Positions 44,806-55,172 of a stretch of 64,000 nucleotides of DNA are shown one piece after another. The stretch is taken from contig NZ_CP012109.1 in the NCBI RefSeq assembly GCF_000280925.3, positions 8,452,501-8,516,500 on the forward strand, read 5' to 3'. Within the stretch, counting starts at the first letter, position 1. Each line of letters begins with the position of its first letter. Under the pieces are notes generated by a model. That model had not been told where the DNA came from, did no database searches, and saw only the letters and a program-made list of their open reading frames with translations. The translations under genes and the position numbers were made by a program. The DNA comes from Myxococcus hansupus (GTDB lineage Bacteria > Myxococcota > Myxococcia > Myxococcales > Myxococcaceae).

Positions 44806-47565
44806 ATGACCATGAAAAACAGCGGAAGAGGAAACGCGGGCACGGGCCGCGAGGACGACGCCTACGGCACCGGCCCGGGTTCACGGCGCGAGGACGCGCC
44901 CCCCGTCCCCCAGGTGGGGCGCTACTTCCTCCTCAAGCGCCTGGGACAGGGCGGCATGGGCGTGGTGTACGCGGCCTATGACCCGGACCTGGACCGCAAG
45001 GTGGCCCTCAAGCTGCTCCACGCGGACAGCCGGACGGACACGGAGGAGGCCCGAGCCCGGTTGCTGCGCGAGGCGCAGGCCATGGCGCGCGTCTCGCACC
45101 CCAACGTCATCCCCATCTTCGACGTGGACGTCTGGGGTGACCGCGTCTTCCTCGCCATGGAGCTGGTGGACGGCGGCACGCTGGCCTCGTGGGTGAAGGA
45201 GGGCCAACGCTCCTGGCGCGAAATCCTGGCGTCCTTCCTCGACGCCGGCCGCGGACTCCAGGCCGCGCACGAAGCGGGGCTGGTGCACCGCGACTTCAAG
45301 CCCGCCAACGTGCTGGTGAGCAAGGCGGGCCGCGTCTTCGTCACCGACTTCGGCCTGGCCCGGCCCGTGGGCACGCTGCCCCAGGAAGAGCCCCTGCCGG
45401 AGGAGGCGCAGTCCCTGGTGCCCTCCGAGCGGCGCATGCTGGACACGCCCCTCACCGAGGCGGGCCTCATCATCGGCACGCCCAGCTACATGTCGCCGGA
45501 GCAGTTCCGCGGAGCGGACCTGGACCCGCGCTCGGACCAGTTCAGCTTCTGCGTGGCGCTGTACTGGGCCCTCTTCCGCCAGCGCCCCTTCGAGCCGTCG
45601 AAGATGGAGGCCTACGCCTCCTCGCTGAAGGCCCAGGGCCAGCCCGCCGTGGAAGTCACCGAGCCGCTCCAGGTGACCGCCCCGCTGGAGCGCGAGCCCG
45701 CCAAGCCGCTGCCGCCCCCCGTCGTCATCCAAGAGCCGCCGCGCGACGCCAAGGTGCCCGGATGGGTGCGCCAGGCGATGATGCGCGGCCTGTCGCTGGA
45801 CCCGGCCGCGCGCTTCGCGTCGATGACGGAGCTGCTCGGCGCCCTCTCGCAGGAGCACCGGCTGACGAAGCGCCGCCGCTGGGCCGCGGGCGCCAGCGCC
45901 ACGGCCATGGGCGTGGCCCTGGTCGGCGGCGTCCTCTTCCAGCAGTCCCAGGTCTGCGCCGCGGCGGGAGCGCGCATGGACTCGGTGTGGAGCCCGTCGG
46001 CCCGGCAGCAGGTGGAGGCGGCGTTCCTCGCCACCGGCAAGCCCTACGCGCAGGACCTGGCCGGCAAGGTCACCCAGGTGCTGGACGGCTACGCGAACGA
46101 GTGGAAGCGGCAGAGCACCGAGGCGTGTGAAGCCACCCACGTCCACGGCGTGCAGACCGAGGAGCTGCTGACGCGGCGGACGGTGTGCCTGGCGCGGCGG
46201 CAGAAGGACTTGCGCGCCACGGTGGACCTGCTCTCCAGCGCGGACACGGCGCTGGTCACCAAGTCCCTGGACGCCGTGCACGCCCTGCCCTCCCTGGGCG
46301 AGTGCGAGGACGAGGAGTCCCTGGCCGAACAGCAGCGCCTGCCCTCGGACCCGGAGAAGCGCGCCCACATCGAGCAGTTGGAGGAGCAGGTCGCGGGCGT
46401 GAAGGCCATGGTGGACGCGGGGCGCTACCCGGCGGCCCTGGAGGCCGCGCGCGCGTTGGAAGCGCCGGTGCTCGCCACGGGCCACCTGCCACTGGTGGCG
46501 GAGCTGCGCTTCCACCTGGGCTGGCTCCACGAACAGAACGGCCAGTCCCCCGACGCCTCGAAGCTGCTCTTCCACGCCGTGCGCGACGCCGAGGCGGGAC
46601 GCGCGGACCGCTTGAAGGTCGCCATCCTCAACAAGCTCCTCTTCGTGGAGGACGGGCAGCAGCACTTCGCGCAAGCCGCCGGCTGGGGTGAGCTGGCGCA
46701 CGCCACGCTCCAGCGCGTGGGCGGCGAGCCCGTGCTCGAGGCCGACGTGCGGATGAACGAGGCCAACCTCGCCGTGTCGCAAGAGCGCTTCGAGGACGCG
46801 CGCGCGTTGCTGGAGCAGGCCAAGGCGCTTCAGGCCCGCGCCCTGCCCCTGGGCCACCCCAAGCGCGCGCGCACCAGCTTCCTGCTCGGCGGCGTCATGC
46901 TCGACTTGGGGCAGACCGAGAAGGCCGTGGAGCTGCTGGAGGACGCCCTGGCGCTGACCGAGGCCGCCGTGGGCCCCTGGCACCCGGACATGGCCCAGCG
47001 CCACGGCATGCTGTCGCTGACGCTGCGCGAGCTGAAGCAGGACGCCAAGGCCCTGGAGCACGCCCAGGCGGCGGCCCGCGTCCGCAAGGCGGCCCTGGGC
47101 GACAAGAGCATCCCCTACGCGGAGGCCCTGGACGAGGTGGGCATGTGCCTCCAGGGCCTGAAGCGCTACGACGAGGCGCTCAAAGCCTATGAGGAAGCGC
47201 TCGCCCTCAAGCGCGCGGCGCTGCCCGCGGACGACGAGCGGCTCCAGTACTCCTACGACGGCGTGGGACAGGCGCTGCTGGGGCTGGGCAAGGCGCGGGA
47301 GTCGGTGGAGCCGCTGCGGCAGGCCGTCGCCTTCGCCTCGGCACCGCCGGACGTGCTGGCCGAGTCGGGGTTCGCCCTGGCCCAGGCCCTGTGGCAGACC
47401 CAGCAGCCTCCGGAGGCCCGGGGGCAGGCGGTCCAGGCCCGGGCGCGCTTCAGCGAGGCGGGCATGGACGAGCGCGTGGCGGACGTGGACGCGTGGCTCG
47501 CGACCCTCCCGCCCGAGCGGACCCCGGCCCCCGCCCGGTCGCCTGTTCGAAAGCTCCAGAGGTAA
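44806..47565 (+). CDS. Ser/Thr protein kinase with TPR repeats
   Basis: 919 residues. Pkn-type kinase domain at ~40-350: glycine loop LGQGGMGVVY at 46-55, K69 in VALKLL, catalytic VHRDFKPANV with D163, DFG at 181-183, and SYMSPEQF in the activation segment. An acidic/Pro insert follows, then one hydrophobic helix (~365-385, AGASATAMGVALVGGVLF) and a C-terminal region of ~500 residues with TPR units (YDEALKAYEEALALKRAAL, QTEKAVELLEDALALTEAAV). This is the common myxobacterial kinase-TM-TPR design, with the TPRs as sensory domain. It is followed after 58 bases by an FHA-sigma54 activator gene, a likely phospho-dependent partner. ATG 44812 is an alternative start. Confidence 0.93.
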   Translation: MTMKNSGRGNAGTGREDDAYGTGPGSRREDAPPVPQVGRYFLLKRLGQGGMGVVYAAYDPDLDRKVALKLLHADSRTDTEEARARLLREAQAMARVSHPNVIPIFDVDVWGDRVFLAMELVDGGTLASWVKEGQRSWREILASFLDAGRGLQAAHEAGLVHRDFKPANVLVSKAGRVFVTDFGLARPVGTLPQEEPLPEEAQSLVPSERRMLDTPLTEAGLIIGTPSYMSPEQFRGADLDPRSDQFSFCVALYWALFRQRPFEPSKMEAYASSLKAQGQPAVEVTEPLQVTAPLEREPAKPLPPPVVIQEPPRDAKVPGWVRQAMMRGLSLDPAARFASMTELLGALSQEHRLTKRRRWAAGASATAMGVALVGGVLFQQSQVCAAAGARMDSVWSPSARQQVEAAFLATGKPYAQDLAGKVTQVLDGYANEWKRQSTEACEATHVHGVQTEELLTRRTVCLARRQKDLRATVDLLSSADTALVTKSLDAVHALPSLGECEDEESLAEQQRLPSDPEKRAHIEQLEEQVAGVKAMVDAGRYPAALEAARALEAPVLATGHLPLVAELRFHLGWLHEQNGQSPDASKLLFHAVRDAEAGRADRLKVAILNKLLFVEDGQQHFAQAAGWGELAHATLQRVGGEPVLEADVRMNEANLAVSQERFEDARALLEQAKALQARALPLGHPKRARTSFLLGGVMLDLGQTEKAVELLEDALALTEAAVGPWHPDMAQRHGMLSLTLRELKQDAKALEHAQAAARVRKAALGDKSIPYAEALDEVGMCLQGLKRYDEALKAYEEALALKRAALPADDERLQYSYDGVGQALLGLGKARESVEPLRQAVAFASAPPDVLAESGFALAQALWQTQQPPEARGQAVQARARFSEAGMDERVADVDAWLATLPPERTPAPARSPVRKLQR

Positions 47566-47623
47566 GGGCTCCTGGGGCGCAACGGGTGGCGGGCCGCGCC
47601 GGGCGTGTTAGCGTCCCGCCACC

Positions 47624-48964
<1,341 letters not shown>

Positions 48965-49053
48965 AAGGCGCCGGAAACAACTTTCTCCAGACTTTGGAGA
49001 TAACCTCGGATTGGAGCCATCCGGGCTCCGCCCAGCCCCCAGGGAAGACCGCC

Positions 49054-49833
49054 ATGCGAGTGAACCTCTTCCAGTCCATCGCGCGGCTCGCGGAGACCCG
49101 TCCGCAGCAGCCCGTTGAGCCCGCAGCGCCTGGTCAGGAGAAAGCCCAGGCCCCCGAGCAGAAGCCGGTCGTGCCGGAAATCCTGGCCCAGTACTTCGCC
49201 GACAGCTTCGAGCCGGCGGCGGGCGCTTCCGACGACGTGGTCAAGCAGACCAAGGACGCCAACTGCGGCGCCGCGGTGGCCACCATGCTGTCGCGCACCG
49301 CGGGCAAGGACGCGGTGTCGGCGTCGCAGAAGATGGACTCGCTGGAGTCGCGCTTCACCGACGGTGGCGGAACCACGCCAGCGGAGCTCGCGAAGATGCT
49401 CGCGCACGAGAACCTGGAAGTGAAGAAGGGCACCTCGAACTTCGACATGCCGTCGGTGGACGAGGCGCTCTCCCGCGGCCAGCAGGTCATCGTCCAACTG
49501 GACACGAACCGGCTCGCCACGGGCCAGGACACCAAGGTCGCCGGGGGTTCGCACTGGGTCGTCGTCGACGGCAAGGACGACCAGGGCAACTACCAGGTGA
49601 AGGACACCAACAACGGCTCGAAGTACTCCGTGTCCGGCCAGCAGATTGCCGACGCCGTGGGCTCCGCGTGGGAGCTGCACAAGGGCGGCGGCATGCTCGT
49701 CGTGGGCGACCCGCAGGTCGCCATGGACGAGAGCACGCTGGTGGAGAAGGCCAACCTGCACACCAGCGTGCTGGGTGACACGGACGGCGGCGGCTCCCGG
49801 GCTCGCACCAGCTTCGGCCGCGAGTCTTCATAA
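49054..49833 (+). CDS. C39-like papain-fold cysteine protease domain protein, leaderless
   Basis: 259 residues, no signal peptide. The N-terminal ~65 residues are low in complexity (Pro/Ala/Gln). The C39-like fold is suggested by KDANCGAAVATML with the nucleophile Cys (residue ~71) and GGSHWVVVDGKDDQGNYQVKD, where the catalytic His and the following Asp/Asn would be. Peptidase C39 domains cleave double-Gly leaders in bacteriocin exporters, but no ABC transporter is attached; stand-alone copies can be effectors or housekeeping proteases. An AGGGAAG precedes the ATG. A strong Rho-independent terminator ends the gene. Upstream is the sigma54 activator (89 bases away). Confidence 0.65.
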   Translation: MRVNLFQSIARLAETRPQQPVEPAAPGQEKAQAPEQKPVVPEILAQYFADSFEPAAGASDDVVKQTKDANCGAAVATMLSRTAGKDAVSASQKMDSLESRFTDGGGTTPAELAKMLAHENLEVKKGTSNFDMPSVDEALSRGQQVIVQLDTNRLATGQDTKVAGGSHWVVVDGKDDQGNYQVKDTNNGSKYSVSGQQIADAVGSAWELHKGGGMLVVGDPQVAMDESTLVEKANLHTSVLGDTDGGGSRARTSFGRESS

Positions 49834-49887
49834 GCAGGCGGCTTCTCCGCCGCCCCCCGCTCCCCGCGACGAGGAGCAACAGCACGG

Positions 49888-49924
49888 ACCCGCATCGAAG
49901 GCAGTCCTTCGAGGCGGGTTTCTT
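49888..49924 (+). terminator. Rho-independent terminator after the C39-like gene
   Basis: ACCCGC...TCGAAGG and CCTTCGA...GCGGGT form a stem around CAGT, followed directly by TTTCTTC. Confidence 0.85.
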
Positions 49925-49946
49925 CGTGGCCCCGCACGAAAAACGA

Positions 49947-49997
49947 CGAGGCCGACCGGGCCGTGAGAGGAACTCCCTCACGCACCCGCCGGCCTCG
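49947..49997 (-). terminator. Rho-independent terminator for the lytic transglycosylase gene
   Basis: A long interrupted hairpin (CGAGGCCG / CGGCCTCG outside, CGTGAG / CTCACG inside) lies 27 bases beyond the minus-strand stop codon and is followed on that strand by TCGTTTTTC. Confidence 0.85.
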
Positions 49998-50023
49998 CGA
50001 CTGGCGTCATGCCCTGACGGACC

Positions 50024-51181
50024 TCAGGCGGGCAGCGTGCCCTGACCCGAAGCCAGGGTGTCCATGAACTGCGACACCTTCTTCACGTAGTTGGCATCCC
50101 CCGTGCCCGCGGGAATCGCGTGCGGGTTGCTCTTGTCCACGCCGTTCGGGCCGGAGTTGTACGCGCGCAGGGCCAGGTCGATGCTGCCGAACTGCTCCTT
50201 CATGTCCTTCATGTAGAAGGCGCCCGCGAGGATGTTCGTCGCCGGGTCGGACAGGTCCTTCCCCTGCAGGTCCGGGTACTTCGCCTGGAGCTCCTTGAAG
50301 GTGTTCGGGTTCACCTGCATCAGACCGGTGTCCGTCAGGCCGTTGCCGCCGTTGGTGGACGTGGCGGACACGTCACCGCGCGACTCCGCCCAGACCTGCG
50401 CGGCAATCATCTCCGCGGGCACGCCCGCCTTGGCCGCCGCGGACTCGATGAGGGGGCGCAGCTTCTCCAGCGCGGGAGGCAGGTTTCCGCCCAGGCCCTT
50501 TCCGCCGCTCGCGCCCGAGGTCGACCCGATGGACGGCGCGGACACGGGGCCGTCAATGGCCGGCGCGGCCGCGGCGCCGCCCACGTCCGGCGGGGCCACG
50601 GGGCCACCCGCCGCCGGCGCGCCCCCACCGTCACCCACCGGCGCCGCCGCGGCACCCCCCGCGGCCGGCGCGCCCTGGGGGCCACCCGCCGGGGCGCCCT
50701 GCGTGAGGCCCTCCACCGGATCATTCATGAACGGAGACGGGCCCTGCTGGGCGCCGGGGTTCAGCTCCACGGGAGGACGGCCACCGCCGCAGGACGACGC
50801 GGGCGAGAAGGAGCTGTCCTCGAAACCCTTGAAGGGCGAGGCGCCCGTGCCACACTGCGCGCCGGAGACGCCCTGCGCGCCCGTGCCGCAGCCCTGCGCG
50901 CCTTGCGCCCCCGCCGCGCCACCGCCCTGGATGGACTGCTGGAGCTGGACCAGCGTGTTGATGAGCTGCATGGCCCCCTCAATCAGGTTGCCCAGGGCCT
51001 GCTGCTTGCTGCCACCCGCGTCGAAGCCGTCCTGCTGCATCCCGAGCCGACCCAGCGAGGGCTTCTGGCCCGTGGCACCCGACGGGCCCGTCAGCGACGC
51101 GGAAGGACGGGAAACGGAGACATCCTGGGCCGGGGAGCGGATGGCGGAGGTAGCGGAGCCGCTGAGGGGAGAGAGGCGCAT
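50024..51181 (-). CDS. Leaderless SLT-type lytic transglycosylase with low-complexity N-terminus
   Basis: 385 residues. The C-terminal ~150 residues are a family-1 lytic transglycosylase: AQVWAESRGD with the catalytic Glu, GLMQVNPNTF, ILAGAFYMKD and ALRAYNSGP. The preceding ~230 residues are Gly/Ala/Pro-rich with a short helical segment (LIEGAMQLINTLVQLQQSI) and several Cys. There is no signal peptide, yet the substrate (peptidoglycan) is periplasmic, so export by another route or an effector role is inferred. It converges on the C39-like gene with back-to-back terminators and is divergent from the sheath-like gene, 410 bases away. Confidence 0.82.
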   Translation of the reverse strand: MRLSPLSGSATSAIRSPAQDVSVSRPSASLTGPSGATGQKPSLGRLGMQQDGFDAGGSKQQALGNLIEGAMQLINTLVQLQQSIQGGGAAGAQGAQGCGTGAQGVSGAQCGTGASPFKGFEDSSFSPASSCGGGRPPVELNPGAQQGPSPFMNDPVEGLTQGAPAGGPQGAPAAGGAAAAPVGDGGGAPAAGGPVAPPDVGGAAAAPAIDGPVSAPSIGSTSGASGGKGLGGNLPPALEKLRPLIESAAAKAGVPAEMIAAQVWAESRGDVSATSTNGGNGLTDTGLMQVNPNTFKELQAKYPDLQGKDLSDPATNILAGAFYMKDMKEQFGSIDLALRAYNSGPNGVDKSNPHAIPAGTGDANYVKKVSQFMDTLASGQGTLPA

Positions 51182-51591
51182 GGCGGAGGTCCTTCGGGAT
51201 TGAGTGGAGGGCTTCGGTAGGCGACGGACTCACCAGTAGCAGCAGGTGTGCCAACGGCCCGGCGGGCCCGGACACCGCTCAACTCACTGATTTTATTGAA
51301 CGTCGTTCGGGCCCCGACCCACGCGGCCCCCACGCGCCCTGGTGACCCTCGTCAGGGGGTGGTGCTCGCAGTCACCAGCGCCCGGCGTGGAGGAACCCCA
51401 GGGCCTCGGACCCGCCCACGCCCATTCGGCAGGAACCGTTGCATCGAGAGGGGAAGACTGCGCGAGCCGCCCATGCGGGGCCGGGGCGGCTCGTGCCATC
51501 ACCTTCATCCGGCCCCCTGGAGGCTCGCGCGTCACAGTGGGTGCGGGCGCGCTAACGTAGCGGCCTCCACGATGAGAGGGGACGCGGGACC
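51182..51591. other. Divergent intergenic region
   Basis: About 410 bases between the transglycosylase and sheath-like genes with no credible coding sequence. It contains an AT-richer patch (TGATTTTATTGAACG near 51287-51301), which is a plausible promoter element, and GAGAGGGGA before the sheath ATG as ribosome-binding site. Confidence 0.4.
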
Positions 51592-53247
51592 ATGAGCCAG
51601 ACTGAAGGCAGTGCAGCGAACGCGCGCGTACGGTGGTTGGTGGCGGGAGCCACCTCCGCGACGCCCACGGGGCGGCGCTTCGCGCTCAACGTCCACACCT
51701 TCAACGAGGAGCTCACGCGCGCCGCCGCCAACCTCCGCGTCACCGTCCCCGACCGGCTCGGGGCCAGCGACACACGCACCGTCGAGCTGTCCTTCGACAA
51801 GCTGCGCGACTTCAGCCTCGCGGGGGTCATCACCCACGTCACCGTGCTGCGCGAGCTGCACCACCTGTATGAAGCCCTCTCTGGCACGGACCCGCTGGGC
51901 ACCCTGACGCCCGAGGAGGCCGCCACCCGCGTGGCCACCATCACCGGCCCGGGTCGCCTGCCGGACGCGGTCGCGGAGGCCCTCCGCGCCGCCGCCACGC
52001 CGCCCCTCGCCGCCGCCCCGGCCGCGCCCACCGAATCCGGCGATGACCTGGTGGAGGCGCTCCTCAACCGCGCCGAAGCCGGCTCGCCCGCCGCCGCCTC
52101 CCGTGCGGTGGATGCCTTCCTGCGCGCCATCAACCCGCGCGTGCCCTCCGCGCCCGCGCCCTCCGCCTCGCCCGCCGCCGTGTCGCGGCAGACGGCGCGA
52201 AGCCTGGTGGAAGAAGCCCTCCTGCTCACCGCGAAGGACCTGCTCGCCGCCGAGCCCGTGGCCCGCCTGGAGTCCGCGTGGCGGGGCCTCAAGTGGCTGC
52301 TGGACCAGGCGCCCGCGTCCTCGGGCATCGCGCTGGAGGTGCTGGACGTGGCGGGCCCCGGCCTGCTGGACGCGGTGCGCGGCGCCCTCGCCGCCGAGCC
52401 CTTCGAGCGCCCCGACGCCCTCTTCATCCTGGACGCCACCGACGACACGGCGCTCCTGGCCCGGCTCGCGGCGCTGGGCGAGCAGGCCCAACTCCCCGTG
52501 GTGGCGGCGGTGCCCGCGTCGCTGCTCGGCGTGGCGCCGGCGGAGCTGGCCCTGGCGCTGGAGGAGGAGCGCGAGCACGTCCCCGAGGCGTGGACGGAGC
52601 TGCGCCAGGACGAGGGCTCGCGCTGGCTGTGCGCCGTCATCAACCGCGTGGCGGTGGCCAGCGAGGGCCGCGGCGTGGCCCGGCGCGTGAGCTTCACCAG
52701 CCCCGCGCTCGCGGTGGCGGCGATGCTCGCGGCCAGCTTCCGGGACTCCGGCGCCTTCGCGCGCATCATGGGCCAGTCGGGCGGCCTGCGCGCGCCCGCC
52801 ACCTGGGAGCTGCAGGGCGGGCTGTCCGTCCCCACCGAGCACTTCCTGCCCATCCGGGCGCAGGCGCGGCTGGAGGCGCGCGGCATCCTGGGCCTGGGCA
52901 GCGGGCGCAACGCGGACGCGGTGCTGCTGGCCGCCGCGCCCACGGTGTTCGGCGGCGGCTACGCGGTGCCGCTGCCCGCGCAGCTCCTCACCGGGCGCAT
53001 CGTCCGCTTCGCCACCTGGGTGAGAGACCAGCTCCCCGCGAGCGCCGCGGGTGACGACGTGAACGCCATCTTCTCGCAGGCCGCGGAGGTGTTCCTCTTC
53101 CAGGGCGCCACGGAGAACGGCCAGCTTCGCGGCGAGCTGGTGGCCACGGACAGCGGCGGGCGCGGCGTGCATGTCACCGCCACCGTCCGGCCGGAGCACG
53201 CGGGGACGCGCTTCCAGCTCGCCTTCACCCTGCCGCTGCGCGCCTGA
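51592..53247 (+). CDS. Type VI secretion sheath-like protein fusing TssB- and TssC-like parts
   Basis: 551 residues, cytoplasmic. Residues ~30-98 follow the C-terminal TssB pattern (ANLRVTVPDRL, VELSFDKLRDFSLAGVI, VLRELHHLYEAL). A linker (residues ~100-195) is Ala/Pro-rich. From ~198 the TssC pattern appears: LLTAKDLLAAEPVARLESAW, RGLKWLLDQ, then LFILDATDD and the long C-terminal part ending RFATWVRDQLP...HVTATVRPE. In canonical T6SS these are two proteins that co-fold to build the contractile sheath. No other T6SS component is in the window. The reading is convergent with an acetyltransferase gene one base away. Confidence 0.7.
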   Translation: MSQTEGSAANARVRWLVAGATSATPTGRRFALNVHTFNEELTRAAANLRVTVPDRLGASDTRTVELSFDKLRDFSLAGVITHVTVLRELHHLYEALSGTDPLGTLTPEEAATRVATITGPGRLPDAVAEALRAAATPPLAAAPAAPTESGDDLVEALLNRAEAGSPAAASRAVDAFLRAINPRVPSAPAPSASPAAVSRQTARSLVEEALLLTAKDLLAAEPVARLESAWRGLKWLLDQAPASSGIALEVLDVAGPGLLDAVRGALAAEPFERPDALFILDATDDTALLARLAALGEQAQLPVVAAVPASLLGVAPAELALALEEEREHVPEAWTELRQDEGSRWLCAVINRVAVASEGRGVARRVSFTSPALAVAAMLAASFRDSGAFARIMGQSGGLRAPATWELQGGLSVPTEHFLPIRAQARLEARGILGLGSGRNADAVLLAAAPTVFGGGYAVPLPAQLLTGRIVRFATWVRDQLPASAAGDDVNAIFSQAAEVFLFQGATENGQLRGELVATDSGGRGVHVTATVRPEHAGTRFQLAFTLPLRA

Positions 53248-53248
53248 G

Positions 53249-53779
53249 TCAGTCCTTCTTGAAGCGCAGCACGTAGGCTTCCAGGAACACGGTGGGCAGG
53301 TCCAGGTCGCCCACCGGTTCGCGCGCGTAGCCGCGCCGCATGTACATGCGCGCCACGCCCACGGCGCCCCGGCGGACGTGGAGGCACACGGCGTCCACGC
53401 CCCACTCGCGGGCCCGGGCCTCGGCGGCGTCCAGCAGCGGCCGGCCCAGGCCGGCGCCGTGGTGGCTCACCGCGGTGGCCAGGCCGCGCAGATCGGCGGC
53501 GTTGGGCAGCCACGCCTCGGTGTCTGGAGCACCGGGCTTGAAGAGGGCGACGGTGCCCACCACCTGCCCGTCCACCTCGGCCACCAGCACGGTGGCCACC
53601 TTGCGTCGGGACGCGACGTCCCGCAGCTCCCGCTTGCGCTCCTCGCCGTAAACAACTTCCGGGAGCTTCTTCGCGTACTGGGTGAGGAAGGCCTCCACCA
53701 ACAGGTCCCCCACCACCGCGTCATCCTCGGGCCGCGCCTCGCGCACGACGGCCCGCTCCACCACCTGCCGGGTCTCCAT
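53249..53779 (-). CDS. GNAT-family N-acetyltransferase
   Basis: 176 residues. The GNAT fold is shown by VREARPEDDAVVGDLL at the start, VATVLVAEVDGQVVGTVALF (strand 4 with the acetyl-CoA side), a degenerate acetyl-CoA loop SHHGAGLGRPLLDAAEARA, and VCLHVRRGAVGVARMYMRRG for strand 6 and the closing helix. The substrate is unknown. The start at 53779 is the first Met before the fold; the frame opens upstream into the neighbouring gene. It lies 19 bases downstream of the zinc-ribbon protein gene, so both may be on one transcript. Confidence 0.85.
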   Translation of the reverse strand: METRQVVERAVVREARPEDDAVVGDLLVEAFLTQYAKKLPEVVYGEERKRELRDVASRRKVATVLVAEVDGQVVGTVALFKPGAPDTEAWLPNAADLRGLATAVSHHGAGLGRPLLDAAEARAREWGVDAVCLHVRRGAVGVARMYMRRGYAREPVGDLDLPTVFLEAYVLRFKKD

Positions 53780-53798
53780 GGCCCGGGACTCTACGACG

Positions 53799-55121
53799 TC
53801 ACCACGCGCCCAGGGTGCCCACCAGGTTGCCCGTCTTCGCGTCGAAGATATCCAGCCACACCCAGTGGGGCACGAAGACGCGCCCGCCGTGATGCTTGAA
53901 CGCCGAGGTCCCCGAGCCGCTCGTGCTGTTCGGTACAGGGACGTCCCAACCCACACGCCCGGTCCGCAGGTCCCTGCGCACGAGCTGCTCGCCCCCCTGC
54001 TTCAACCCGTAGACCATGAAGAGCGCGTCCTCGGAGAAGGAGAGGGTGTCCACCACGGACTCCTTCACGTTCTTGGGGTCCATGTCACCGACGCCTTCGA
54101 CCCACAGCGGGGCCTTCGCGCCCGGCTCGAACACCGCCGTCATGGGCATCCGGCTGCCAGGATTCCGCGACCCCATGACGACATCCAGGCCCTGCCACTT
54201 GTAGACATGCTCCGCGCGGAAGCCGGGGACAGCGGGGACCCCGCGCGGGTTGAGACAAGGAACGGGGCTCTTCCGAGCCGTCGTGATGAAGCAGTCCTCG
54301 CGGCTGTTCCACTTGGGCACCCCGCAGGAGGGCGGAGGCTCGATGACGGGCCGGGCGGCCGTCGTCGCCGTGTTGAGCAGGAGGTTGCGCTCATCCGCGA
54401 CCTCGACCCAGACGGACTCGGCGTCGCCCTCGGGGACGCAGAGCCGCTTCGGCTTGTCGGAGAGCGCCACCTTTCCGAGCTGCTTGCCCGTGGCCGGCTC
54501 GAGGAGCAACACCGCGTCGGGCGTACTCACCACCACGCGCCCGCCCTGATGAGCGAAGTGGACCGTGCTGTACAGCTCCGCGAGCTCCCCCTGGAGCTCC
54601 AGCTCCCAGAGCAGCTCGAGCGACTTTCCATCGAACGCGGCCGCTTTCGACCGGATGTCCATCCCACCGGTGTTGGGCACGAGCCGGCGGATGCGCCCGA
54701 CGATGTCGTCCGTCCCGTCCCCATTGAGGTCCACCAGCAGGGGAAGGCCCGTGGAGTCCCACTGGAACTTCGACTTCTGCGCCACCACCGGCGGCGGCGC
54801 CACGACGGGAGACGGGGCAGTCCCGCCCACGGGGAGGGGGCCCCCGCTGGACGGGGAATCCGGAGCGGAGATGAGGAAGACCGCGACCCCCACGAAGAAG
54901 AGCGCGACGACGGCGCCAATGGCCCCCAGTTGAATCACCCCCACCGGGATGCCTCCGCTGTCGACGGTGGGGGCCTCATAGGAGGGCCGCGGCGCCGTCG
55001 CGCCCCGCGTGTCGATGGAGGCGTTGCAGTAGCCGCAGGTGTACAGCGCCTGGCCCTCCGTGAGCGCGAAGGGCGCGTTACAGGAGGGGCACCGGGGCGA
55101 GGTCGGACGTGCGCGAGCCAT
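53799..55121 (-). CDS. Zinc-ribbon membrane protein with propeller-like extracytoplasmic domain
   Basis: 440 residues. A zinc ribbon with C11-x2-C14 and C29-x2-C32 starts the protein, followed by one membrane helix (~65-85, VIQLGAIGAVVALFFVGVAVF), a Pro-rich linker and a C-terminal beta-rich domain with PQQ/WD-like units (LLVDLNGDGTDDIVGR, GGRVVVSTPDAVLLLEPATG, FVPHWVWLDIFDAKTGNLVG). The VDLNGDGTDDI segment is an FG-GAP-like calcium loop. The function is unknown; sensing at the membrane is a guess. It precedes the acetyltransferase gene on the same strand. Confidence 0.7.
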   Translation of the reverse strand: MARARPTSPRCPSCNAPFALTEGQALYTCGYCNASIDTRGATAPRPSYEAPTVDSGGIPVGVIQLGAIGAVVALFFVGVAVFLISAPDSPSSGGPLPVGGTAPSPVVAPPPVVAQKSKFQWDSTGLPLLVDLNGDGTDDIVGRIRRLVPNTGGMDIRSKAAAFDGKSLELLWELELQGELAELYSTVHFAHQGGRVVVSTPDAVLLLEPATGKQLGKVALSDKPKRLCVPEGDAESVWVEVADERNLLLNTATTAARPVIEPPPSCGVPKWNSREDCFITTARKSPVPCLNPRGVPAVPGFRAEHVYKWQGLDVVMGSRNPGSRMPMTAVFEPGAKAPLWVEGVGDMDPKNVKESVVDTLSFSEDALFMVYGLKQGGEQLVRRDLRTGRVGWDVPVPNSTSGSGTSAFKHHGGRVFVPHWVWLDIFDAKTGNLVGTLGAW

Positions 55122-55172
55122 GCCGGCTCTTTACCACCTCCGCCCCATGCGCTCCGAGCGTGGCGCCCTGAC

